Shown: one piece after another, positions 34,597-43,600 of the stretch
How positions within the stretch are numbered: position 1 is the first letter of the stretch
Layout: every line of letters begins with the position of its first letter
Assembly: GCF_017115045.1 (NCBI RefSeq)
Contig: NZ_JABXKK010000104.1
Span: forward strand, 148,466 to 212,465
Source: Nostoc sp. NMS8
GTDB taxonomy: Bacteria; Cyanobacteriota; Cyanobacteriia; Cyanobacteriales; Nostocaceae
Length of the DNA stretch: 64,000 bases
Direction of reading: 5' to 3'
Notes under the pieces: model-generated
The model's database searches: none
What the model saw: the letters and a program-made list of their open reading frames with translations, nothing else
What the model was told of the DNA's origin: nothing
Position numbers and translations under genes: made by a program

Positions 34597-35571
34597 TTAT
34601 TTTTTGATTTCTAGTGTTTGTTCAATCCATTGAATAACCTGATGACCAAGGTGAGTGCCATCTAGTCGATCAATCTCACGAATTCCGGTAGGACTAGTAA
34701 CGTTAACTTCAGTTAAGTAGCCACCGATAACATCAATACCCACAAAAATTAAGCCGTCTTGGCGTAAGCGTTCGGCTAATTGGTTACAGATTTCATATTC
34801 TCTTGGGGTAATTTCAGTTTGAGCGACAGTACCACCAGTTGCCATATTATTGCGAAAATCAGTTCCGCTAGAGAGGCGATTGAGCGCACCAATGGGTTCG
34901 CCATTGAGCAAGATAATTCGCTTATCTCCCTCTTTTGCCTCTGGTAGATAGGTTTGTACCATTACTGGTACTCGACCTTGAAGCGTACTGAGTTCAACAA
35001 TAGAGTTAAAATTGCGATCACCTGATTGCAAAAACAAAATTCCTTCCCCTGCTTTATTACCCAGCGGTTTGAGAATTGTTGCCCCCTTTGCTTCGACAAA
35101 TTGGCGAATAAACTGCTTATCAGCACTGACAATTGTCTCTGGAATGGCTTTGGTAAACTGGAGGGCATACATTTTTTCATTTGCCCCTCGGATACCACTG
35201 GGAGTATTAATCAACAGGGTTTTATTTTGGTCAATGTAATCGAGAATATAAGTAGCATAGAGGTAGGAATCATTGACAGGTGGATCTGTCCGCATAAATA
35301 CGGCATCCATTGTCTCTAAAGAAGTTAAGTAAGAATCGCTCAACTTATACCAAGGATTCGCCGCTACCCACCGTCTGTCTACTAACTGGACTGGTACAAG
35401 CTCGACTCGTTGTAGAACAGCCCAAGCTTTGCCCTCCACGACACTCAGTAGATTTGCTTGAGTTATCCAAATTTCGTGTCCCAGAATTTGCGCTGCTTCC
35501 ATTAGGGCAACACTGGTATCATGACACGGATCAAGCAAATGGATGGGATCAATGATAAAAGCCAGTTTCAC
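34597..35571 (-). CDS. gshB: Glutathione synthetase (ATP-grasp)
   Basis: The product is 324 residues from a GTG at 35571, chosen because ttgagg sits at good spacing before it and the family N-terminus (KLAFIIDPIHLLDPCHDTS) follows at once. A TTG at 35592 would add seven residues. GshB joins gamma-glutamylcysteine and glycine to make glutathione, using an ATP-grasp fold. Recognisable blocks are ILKPLGNKAGEGILFLQ, GDKRIILLNGEPIGALNR and the C-terminal FVGIDVIGGYLTEVNVTSPTG. Upstream on the same strand is grxC, with a gap of about 220 bases, so the two may be one transcription unit of glutathione genes. Confidence 0.95.
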   Translation of the reverse strand: MKLAFIIDPIHLLDPCHDTSVALMEAAQILGHEIWITQANLLSVVEGKAWAVLQRVELVPVQLVDRRWVAANPWYKLSDSYLTSLETMDAVFMRTDPPVNDSYLYATYILDYIDQNKTLLINTPSGIRGANEKMYALQFTKAIPETIVSADKQFIRQFVEAKGATILKPLGNKAGEGILFLQSGDRNFNSIVELSTLQGRVPVMVQTYLPEAKEGDKRIILLNGEPIGALNRLSSGTDFRNNMATGGTVAQTEITPREYEICNQLAERLRQDGLIFVGIDVIGGYLTEVNVTSPTGIREIDRLDGTHLGHQVIQWIEQTLEIKK

Positions 35572-35789
35572 CCTTTGTACCTCAATCACCAAGAAATTAA
35601 ATAGTTATTCAATTATTATCTCTTGATGATCTTACCAATTGACGTACATCTGTACTGCTGAGTAAAACGTGGAGGGTAAAGTCTTATGGGGATAAAAGCC
35701 AGTAGACAAGGCGGCACATAGTTTTTCAGAGTTGTAGCGACTGCCGTGTAATTTGCAGCGGCTTGTCGCTAACGCAAAACCTTCTAAAT

Positions 35790-36062
35790 CTAAACGCTAT
35801 TGTTAGAAGTTAGTAGCTCATCCAGCTTGCCTTGACTGTCTAAAGCGTGGATATCGTCACAACCACCAATATGAGAGTCATTGATGAAAATTTGCGGTAA
35901 AGAGCGGCGTCCATTTGCTCTTTGAGCCATTTTACTTCTGGCTGCTTCATCTCCATCAATGCTGTATTCGGTAAATTCAACGCCCTTGTTTTTCAGTAAA
36001 CTTTTGGCACGAATGCAAAACGGGCAAGTCCTCCAGGTGTAAATTTCTACTTTGGCAGCCAT
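35790..36062 (-). CDS. grxC: Glutaredoxin 3
   Basis: This 90-residue dithiol glutaredoxin carries the active-site CPFC (Cys13, Cys16) and a TVP-like cis-Pro loop region (SLPQIFINDSHIGGCDD). It reduces disulfides and mixed disulfides with glutathione. It is followed by gshB on the same strand, so a functional link through glutathione is natural. The length and architecture match GrxC. The ATG at 36062 is preceded by ttgaggacatc, a good ribosome site. Confidence 0.95.
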   Translation of the reverse strand: MAAKVEIYTWRTCPFCIRAKSLLKNKGVEFTEYSIDGDEAARSKMAQRANGRRSLPQIFINDSHIGGCDDIHALDSQGKLDELLTSNNSV

Positions 36063-36320
36063 GATGTCCTCAACTTGATTTAATACTTCTTAATTTTAGA
36101 ACTTTGCTACTGGCTATAGCGGCTCTATCCTGATTTGTCTTCATCCTCAGAAGCCACTAACTAGATTTATATCAAAAAAATTAGCCAAGAGATAAAGTTT
36201 GGACTCTTGACTAAGAATTATCTCTATACCAATTTTTTTTAAAACAGGGTGACTTTTATTTGATTGTGAGAATTGCTTATAAGGCATAACTCAGCTTTCA
36301 GTTAGGACTCAAGTTCTCAT

Positions 36321-37154
36321 TTAAGCTGAGACTAGAGACTTTTTCTTGGCAACCTTCAGCGCACCTACAGCAAATAAACCAAGAGCAGCTGTTGCACCAG
36401 GCTCAGGTACTTTTTTAGGTGGAGGTGGCAAAGCAATATAATAAGTACTAGGCTCATCTAAACCAGTACCATACTGAAAACGAATATTCTGAATCTTTGT
36501 TAAATCAAAGCCAGTAGGTAGCCCTGAGAAAACGAATGTGGCAGAGTTCTTCACAAAAGTCCCCCCACTGACTGCCGGATTTGCACTATCGTAACCAGTA
36601 ATAATACCGTAATTGAATTGCTGTCCACCCGAAAGACCAAAACCAGGCGATATACCAAAACCTGCTGTACCAATACCGTAGTGCTGAGTTACTGGCTTAA
36701 GTACGCCACTAGCACCACCAAGTCCACTGCTAGCGGTAGTTTTAGCAAAACCCCATTCAACTGTATTTCCTCCAACCTTGGTAAGATCGACATTTGTTGC
36801 GGTAGTTACATTATTCTTGATTACGGTTGGAGCTTTGGCTGAAGACAACTTTAAATTTGTTAAGGGAGATCCAGCATAATCCCAGAAGATTCCTGTTAGA
36901 ACATCAGTAGGGGCTGATGCACCTGGCCCTGTATTAGTAAGGGTCAGTGTCAACTGACCTGCAATTGAATTATCAAAGACAGCTTTTGCCGAAAGGGCTG
37001 TACTGCTTCCACCTGATATTGGGTTAGTACCTGTGGCTGAAAAACTCAAAGATGCTGCATCTGCTCTAGACATCTGCGAAACTGTCACTACAGCTAATGC
37101 TGATATAGAGTAGGCTGCATAACCTACTATTTTCTTAGAATATCTTTGAGACAC
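36321..37154 (-). CDS. PEP-CTERM sorting-signal protein
   Basis: The 277-residue product has an N-terminal signal peptide (VGYAAYSISALAVVTVSQ, then a cut near ADA). A Gly/Ser/Thr-rich beta-type body follows, and then a C-terminal PEP-CTERM tripartite tail: VPEP (about 249-252), a short hydrophobic helix and a Lys-rich end (KVAKKK). Exosortase systems process such proteins for export to the cell surface, often in strains that make extracellular polysaccharide. I do not recognise the body, which resembles other secreted cyanobacterial PEP-CTERM proteins of unknown role. It stands alone on the minus strand with AT-rich DNA on both sides. Confidence 0.8.
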   Translation of the reverse strand: MSQRYSKKIVGYAAYSISALAVVTVSQMSRADAASLSFSATGTNPISGGSSTALSAKAVFDNSIAGQLTLTLTNTGPGASAPTDVLTGIFWDYAGSPLTNLKLSSAKAPTVIKNNVTTATNVDLTKVGGNTVEWGFAKTTASSGLGGASGVLKPVTQHYGIGTAGFGISPGFGLSGGQQFNYGIITGYDSANPAVSGGTFVKNSATFVFSGLPTGFDLTKIQNIRFQYGTGLDEPSTYYIALPPPPKKVPEPGATAALGLFAVGALKVAKKKSLVSA

Positions 37155-37527
37155 TTGTTTTAAACTCCTTTGCTTTCTATTTAAGACATTTAAGATGTCC
37201 CAAAATAACTTTTTTATGAAAATAGCTTATGTATAAATTGGCATAAGAAACTGTTGCTTGTCTACCTTATGAATCAAGGTTTACTAAAACTTTAAATTGG
37301 AAACATGCAATACATTTTTAACAAATATATTGCATATTTTAAGTATTTGCACTTAAGATTTTTTTGGATCTTCTACTACACACAATCAGCTTAATTGGTT
37401 AAGTTTTTATTTCTCAGTATTTTTTCTTAATCAATCAATTTATCTGGAATATTGTTAATTCGCATCACGAGAAAAGCTAATAATTTTCTAGACATCATAC
37501 GAGATTTTATGAAGATTAAATGAAAAA
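37155..37527. other. AT-rich region upstream of the PEP-CTERM gene
   Basis: About 370 bases, AT-rich with poly-A/T runs. It should carry the PEP-CTERM gene promoter. No gene or strong repeat is visible. Confidence 0.4.
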
Positions 37528-37549
37528 GGGAAGGCGATTTCGCCTTCCC
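37528..37549 (-). terminator. Terminator of hflX
   Basis: On the minus strand gggaaggcg pairs exactly with cgccttccc around a 4-base loop, followed at once by a T run (ctttttc). It lies 63 bases after the hflX stop, so it is the likely Rho-independent terminator for that gene. Confidence 0.75.
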
Positions 37550-37611
37550 CAAAGTTAAAAATTTAGGACACTAATATATAAAATGCTGACACTGAATTCG
37601 CTACTCAAGTT

Positions 37612-39357
37612 TTAACCACAGTCAACTGCATATTGAATCAACTGGGCAAGGCGATGACGTAGGGTTTCTAATCCCAAGCGCTGACTCGCAGAAATAAACA
37701 CCGCTAAGGGGAATTCTTCTCTAGCTAGAGCTAGTGTTTCACTATTGGCTTGGTCGATCTTGTTAAAAATAACTAGCGCGGGGCCAGGAGTTATTGGCAT
37801 TTGCGCCAGTATTTCTCTAACTGAGCGAATATGACGTAACCAGGCAGGGTGAGACAAATCTACTAAATGTAGTAGGGCATCGGCTTCTGTTACTTCTTCC
37901 AAGGTGGCGCGGAAGGCATCCATTAAAGATGCAGGCAGTTCGTGTATGAACCCTACTGTATCTGTAATCAGAATTTCCTGATGTTCATCTGTTTCGCCAT
38001 GAGGAATTACCAGGCGGCGGGTAGTAGGATCGAGAGTGGCAAATAGCTGGTCGGCTGTATAAACTTCTGCGTTAGTGAGAGCATTCAGCAGAGTAGACTT
38101 ACCAGCGTTGGTATATCCAACCAAAGCTACTGAGGGAACTTCTCGATGCTGCCGTCGCTGCCGTAACCGCGAACGATGTGCCTGTAACTGGGTTACTTCT
38201 TTTTGCAGTCGGGAAATACGCTGGCCAATGGCACGGCGTTCAGTTTCCAGTTTGGTTTCACCAGGGCCACGAGTCCCAATACCACCACCCAATCGGGACA
38301 TGGTGCGACCTCTACCAGCCAGCCGCGGCTGCATGTATTCTAACTGTGCTAGTTCTACTTGCAATTTACCGGCACGAGACTGGGCGCGTTGGGCAAAGAT
38401 ATCCAAAATAACTTCGGTACGATCAACCACCCGGATACCAATTTGCATTTCTAAATTACGCACTTGGGAGGGTGAGAGGTCGCGGTCGAAGACGACGAGG
38501 TTGACTCCTAGTGTTTGGGCTGTTAGGGCAATTTCTTGCACTTTACCTTCGCCAACTACGGTTTGGGGATGAATGCGCGATCGCTTTTGTTGTATTGTTT
38601 GTAATACATCTCCGCCAGCAGTATCAACTAAACGTGCCAATTCCAATAGGTTGTCCTGGAATTGTAGGGGAGTCATCTCACTGGTCATCAACCCCACAAT
38701 CAGCACGCGATCGTGGTCAGCATCTACTTCCTGGGCGATAAATTCGCGCTGGAATTCTGCTTCCAGATTTTCCACCAAGTCTACTAAATCCTGATCTGCT
38801 AGATCGTCCAAGTCCAGAGGTGGCGATATACTCCAACTTGGGGATTGGATTTGGCTTTCCCCTACCTTCAATGCAGCAGGACTAGTAATCAGGGTGCGAG
38901 ACTCTTGGGGTGTCAGATGAGCTAGATAAGCTTCTTTCACATACCCAGTTGCACCGCCTCCCCGCCGTGTAAATCCCGTTCCGGTAATATTTAAGACAAC
39001 TAGGGCATCTAAGCGTTGTAGTGCCATCGCCGTGAGTGCCGCTTCATTGGGCGGTTCTGGCTTGAGATGGGTGGCAATACAACGAATACCACTAAGTCGT
39101 TCTGCACCGTAACGGGGCAATTCCATCGGTGGTATTTGCGTTTGGCGCGGCGTGCCTACCCCGACGCGAATCACTTGTCCGCGACGGTTGATGTAGGCGC
39201 ACACAGGCTGATTGACTTCTGTGCTAATTGCTGCCATACGCTGGGAAAATTCAGGCGTGGTGATGCGATCGCCTGGTATGCGCTGGTGGTACAACCGCTG
39301 TAGTTGCTTCAGCTGGCTGGACTTCAGACCTTGGAGATTTCCAAAAATAGTTTCTAT
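37612..39357 (-). CDS. hflX: HflX GTPase (ribosome-associated), non-AUG start
   Basis: HflX is a translational GTPase that binds the ribosome and splits stalled 70S particles after stress. Visible are a Gly-rich linker motif (GRGRTMSRLGGGIGTRGPGE), the G1 box GYTNAGKST, G3 DTVGF and G4 NKID. The largest frame with a conventional start begins at a TTG at 39294, but the universal family N-terminus continues in frame to IETIFGNLQGLKSSQLK, upstream of it. The codon where homologues have Met is ATA at 39355-39357, and a TAA lies two codons further up. The real start must therefore be ATA, the nearby ATT, or the TTG, which would drop a conserved segment. No strong ribosome site precedes any of them. 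The terminator is at 37528. Confidence 0.92.
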   Translation of the reverse strand: METIFGNLQGLKSSQLKQLQRLYHQRIPGDRITTPEFSQRMAAISTEVNQPVCAYINRRGQVIRVGVGTPRQTQIPPMELPRYGAERLSGIRCIATHLKPEPPNEAALTAMALQRLDALVVLNITGTGFTRRGGGATGYVKEAYLAHLTPQESRTLITSPAALKVGESQIQSPSWSISPPLDLDDLADQDLVDLVENLEAEFQREFIAQEVDADHDRVLIVGLMTSEMTPLQFQDNLLELARLVDTAGGDVLQTIQQKRSRIHPQTVVGEGKVQEIALTAQTLGVNLVVFDRDLSPSQVRNLEMQIGIRVVDRTEVILDIFAQRAQSRAGKLQVELAQLEYMQPRLAGRGRTMSRLGGGIGTRGPGETKLETERRAIGQRISRLQKEVTQLQAHRSRLRQRRQHREVPSVALVGYTNAGKSTLLNALTNAEVYTADQLFATLDPTTRRLVIPHGETDEHQEILITDTVGFIHELPASLMDAFRATLEEVTEADALLHLVDLSHPAWLRHIRSVREILAQMPITPGPALVIFNKIDQANSETLALAREEFPLAVFISASQRLGLETLRHRLAQLIQYAVDCG

Positions 39358-39511
39358 AGGCGTTTATGACCAGTTAAATGGCCCCCCGAATCCTTATATG
39401 TCTATTTTACAACAGGGTTTAGGCTCCTATCTCTCTCCTTTGAGGGATGCGTTATGAATTTGTTCGCGGGGATACGGTTCGTTTCTTGCTAATTTTGTAT
39501 AAACCTCTAAA

Positions 39512-40390
39512 TTATTGGCTGACTCGATAAATTGGTCTAACCTGACGATAAGTATTAAGTAAGTTCAGAAATTTATTTCCATCAAAATTTATTGGGTCAA
39601 CTTTTTTACCAGAACGGTCTACTAAACGGTGGGTAGTAATGCGATGGTCTGGAACTTGACTTTGAGCAATTAACCAAGCAAGAGAATGATATTGAGCTTC
39701 TGTGTAGCCGCTATGGGTTTGTTGGCTGCTACTGTCATAACTATCTGGGGGTGTTTCTAAAGAAACGTGATAAGCAAAATTATTTACTGATGCCGGCAAA
39801 GTCGGGTTAGTCTGCACAGTTTCCACTCCCTCTGGAGTCTCAAAGACAGAGTGAGCTGCACCAAAAGCCCGTTTTTCTGGTGGTACTAGATAAACCACCG
39901 TTCCATCCAACTTGACTAAAGCGTGGTAACTTGCTTGCACACCTTCATCGTTATGGGCTACTTGAAAGAAATTAATCGCACTGGAAGCAGAATAACCAGT
40001 TTCATGAAGGACGATAATTGGTTGATTGTGGAGAGGAACGCCGTTCACATCTTTGGTGTAACGTTCTCCATAGTTACTGGGGTCAACGGAAGCAACTTGA
40101 TAACTAGGTCTGTAGCGTGCAAAAGCTTGAGTGGTTACATACCTTGCTACAGGCTTGTTAATCTTGACTGGGGACTTGAGAACACGTTGAGATTTCTTCT
40201 CTGGTTCTTTCGCTGATTGGAATTGCACCTGCGGATATTGACTGAAAGCCATAACCGGTGGATTGGATATATGGGATGTTGTCGGATTATTGTGTAATTT
40301 TGTCGCTCGTCCAATTATCAACACTACAACTAAAGCCATGAACATCAGCGAGATTAGTAGCACCCTAGTCGCCCAGTCTTTAAACCTCAT
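39512..40390 (-). CDS. N-acetylmuramoyl-L-alanine amidase (Amidase_2 fold)
   Basis: The 292-residue product starts with one membrane helix (VLLISLMFMALVVVLIIG, about 10-27), so it is anchored with its catalytic part outside the cytoplasmic membrane. The zinc-amidase domain covers about 95-280 and includes PIIVLHETGYSAS, HALVKLDGTVVYLVPP, FAYHVSLETP and the C-terminal HRLVDRSGKKVDP. The histidines fit the Amidase_2/AmpD zinc-binding pattern. It cleaves the bond between muramic acid and the stem peptide, in wall turnover or division. It has no signal cleavage site and no repeats. It stands alone on the minus strand with short AT-rich DNA around it. Confidence 0.85.
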   Translation of the reverse strand: MRFKDWATRVLLISLMFMALVVVLIIGRATKLHNNPTTSHISNPPVMAFSQYPQVQFQSAKEPEKKSQRVLKSPVKINKPVARYVTTQAFARYRPSYQVASVDPSNYGERYTKDVNGVPLHNQPIIVLHETGYSASSAINFFQVAHNDEGVQASYHALVKLDGTVVYLVPPEKRAFGAAHSVFETPEGVETVQTNPTLPASVNNFAYHVSLETPPDSYDSSSQQTHSGYTEAQYHSLAWLIAQSQVPDHRITTHRLVDRSGKKVDPINFDGNKFLNLLNTYRQVRPIYRVSQ

Positions 40391-40596
40391 TTTTCTAATA
40401 CCCGTAAAACGGTAGATATTAACTTATAGCTCAACTCGCGTGTCTCTTGTAGAGGCACATTTCTGTAAACCCCTACCGCTTATGGTATCCAAACAATAAT
40501 CGCTATAATACCTTAATTCTAGTTAAATATACTTTTATAATCCCTGCAATAGTGCTGTTATGAACCATTTAATAAGGATGTTAGACGCGATAAATT

Positions 40597-40633
40597 GCCG
40601 TCAAGACAAAAGATTGATTATTATCTTGACGGC
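40597..40633. terminator. Hairpin after the giant kinase gene
   Basis: gccgtcaaga (40597-40606) pairs exactly with tcttgacggc (40624-40633) around a 17-base loop. It lies about 40 bases beyond the minus-strand stop at 40674 and could end that transcript. A U run is lacking. Confidence 0.35.
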
Positions 40634-40673
40634 GATTCATCGCATCTCTTGTCTTAACCGAACAGTATTGGAT

Positions 40674-43600
40674 TTACACTGGAATCTCTATGACAAATTC
40701 TGTTCCTTCACCAAGCACAGAATTGCAACTCAACTGTCCATTATGGATTTCCTCGACAATTTGACGAGCGATCGCTAATCCTAATCCTGTCCCTTTACCA
40801 ACCTCTTTAGTTGTAAACAGGTGGTTAAATATCTGCGCTCTAATCTCCTCTGGCATCCCCTGACCATTATCTTTGATGCGAATTATTACCGTGTTGTTAT
40901 TAGACACTTCGGTGTGAATGAGTATTTGCTGATATTCATCTCGCACTTGGGCATAAGAATACCCCTTAATGGATGTATCTAAGGCATCAATGGCATTGGC
41001 AATAATATTCATGAATACTTGATTTAGCTGTCCTAAAAAGCACTTGACGGGTGGTAAATTGCCGTATTCGGTGACAACTTCGATCGCAGGACGTTTTTCA
41101 TTAGCTTTGAGGCGATACTTCAAAATTAACAGAGTACTCTCAATCCCTTCATGGAGATTACAAGCAACTTTTTCGGCTGTATCGGCTCTGGAGAAGGTAC
41201 GCAGACTGGTACTAATATCTTTAATCCGCTCTGAAGCCACCTTCATTGAACTTACTAGCTTTGGTAAGTCTTCAATCAAGAATTCTAGGTCAATTTTTTC
41301 GCTATGTTTAATAACTGCGATCGCTGGAGTGGGATGATATTGTTTAAATAATTGGATATGGGTGAGTAAGTCTTGAGTATACTCTTCGGCATTATCGAGG
41401 CTACCTTCGAGAAATCCAATGGGATTATTAATTTCATGTGCCACTCCAGCAACTAAATTGCCCAAGGTTGCCATTTTTTCATTTTGCACCATTTGTAATT
41501 GGGTGCGCTCAAGTTCTTGTAGCGATCGCTCTAACTGTTGAGCATAATTCTGGGATTCTTGATAAAGACGGGCATTTTCTAGAGAGATAGCGGCTTGGGC
41601 GCATAGCAGTTGGATCACTTCGGTGCGATCGCGAGTAAATACACCAATTGTTAGCGGATTTTCTAGATATAGCAACCCGATGATTTTACCCTGGTTTAAT
41701 ATCGGCGTACACAAGACACTCTTAGGTTGTTGCTGCATGAAATATGGATCGGCAATAAAATCAGTTTGTGCTGTTGCATCATCCAGTACAACAGTTTTTA
41801 AGCTGTGTTTAACATAGTTTACTAATGTAATCGGAATGCCTTCCTTGGTTGATAATGGTACAGATAGTAGGGTAACTCCTTCATTGATATTAGCTACAGC
41901 TTCAACCACTAAGCTGTCTTGTTGGAGTACAAGCAGAATAGCTTTTTGTGCCCCAGCATTTTCCATGATCACTTGCAAGAGAGTAGTGAGTACTTGCTCT
42001 AATTGAATTTTACTGGAAAGAGCTTGTGATGCTTTAAAAATGGTGGACAAATCGAGGGTTTCAGAAATACTGCTGCTAGAAAGATTTGTGTGAATGGTTT
42101 GATGTGTGAAAGATGATGTATCGATGGTTGAACTCAGTTGCAAGCGATTTACTTGCCCTTGCAAGATGAGAACAAGGAGTTGAGGATAGCGTTTTTCTAA
42201 GTCCTCGGTTTTGGCTTTAGCACCCCAACGAGCATAGCAATAATAAGCTTCCTGCATGTAAACTTGAGCGATTTTCTCTTTGCCCCAGTCGAGGTAAAAC
42301 TTAGCAGCTAGTTCATTACTTAAGGCTTCTTCTTGGACATATTTGTTTTCTTTAGCTAGAGTTATGGCGCGATCGTACAATTCCATTGCTTTGTTATTTT
42401 GCAGCAAAATCCGATGCCGTTCTGCCTCGACTAAGTAAAATTTGTGTTGATGATTCATAGGGGCATGACGCGCCCATTTTTTCAGTTTTTTCTGATGAGA
42501 CTTTACTTTTTTAAGAATCTGTTTTTGCTCAGTCGCCTTTGCTGTAGGATAGAGATGCAGTTGAGTTAGCGCCTCATAAAAATAAACTATTGGTACAATT
42601 GCCGCCGATGTTACCCCATCTAAATAGGTTATGGCATTAATTGCCGCTTCAGATGCTCCGGTATAATTTTCAAACAGGTAGCAAAGTATTAGTTCATTGG
42701 CATAGCTAAAGCTTAATCCGGTGCGATCGCCTGCTTGTTGTTGTAATGGGCGAATAGTTTGGGTATCATAAACGACACCTGATAAGTAGCTGGGATTAGT
42801 AGACTGTCCCAACAAATTTAAGATGGCTTGACGAAATGAATTAATATATATCTGAGGTTTTTCTTGTCTAAAATTGTTGTAAACCTCAGCATAATCACCC
42901 ATCTGTTTTTCTAACTCAGCTAATTCCTGCCCCATCAAATATCCATGAAAACTACAGCTATAGCTAGCCCAAGCAGCATATTCAATATCTCCTGTTTCTA
43001 ACCCTACTTGATAGGCTTCGGTTAACGGTGCAATTGTGTCTTGAAGTGCCTGATGCCAGTGATTAATAAATGTTTGAACAATAAAGAAGGTTCTAGATTT
43101 TAATTCTTTACTATGGAATCTTTCGAGAACTTGTAATGCTAATTGCCCAAATTTATAACCTGTCTCAATATTTCCCAGAATGCCACACTCAATCAATCCA
43201 TACCAAGCATAGCCAAAGGCCGATGCTGCCGCATTGCCGTACTGCATCGATAAATTGACTTCGCTCAAAATTATTGGTGGCAGTAAATCTGGACGAGCAA
43301 TATAAGCTGTTGAATTCGTACTAGCTAAAATTCGGATTGCTGCTAGTTGTTTGCCCCCTGTCATGTCAGGTAAATCAATTAAATTTAAAGGAGATTTACC
43401 TAAAAATCGTAGTTTAGTTTGAGCTAAACTAAGTAATGTTTGCGTTTGATTTACTTGAGGAGATAGTTTAACACCTAAGAGATTTAACAGTGCGATCGCA
43501 GTCTGAATCGAATCCTCAAAACGACTCTGGGCTAAATAAGATTGGATTTGAATTTCAATCGATTTAACCCGATCGAGTAAGACTTTAGCATGTTGTTGAA

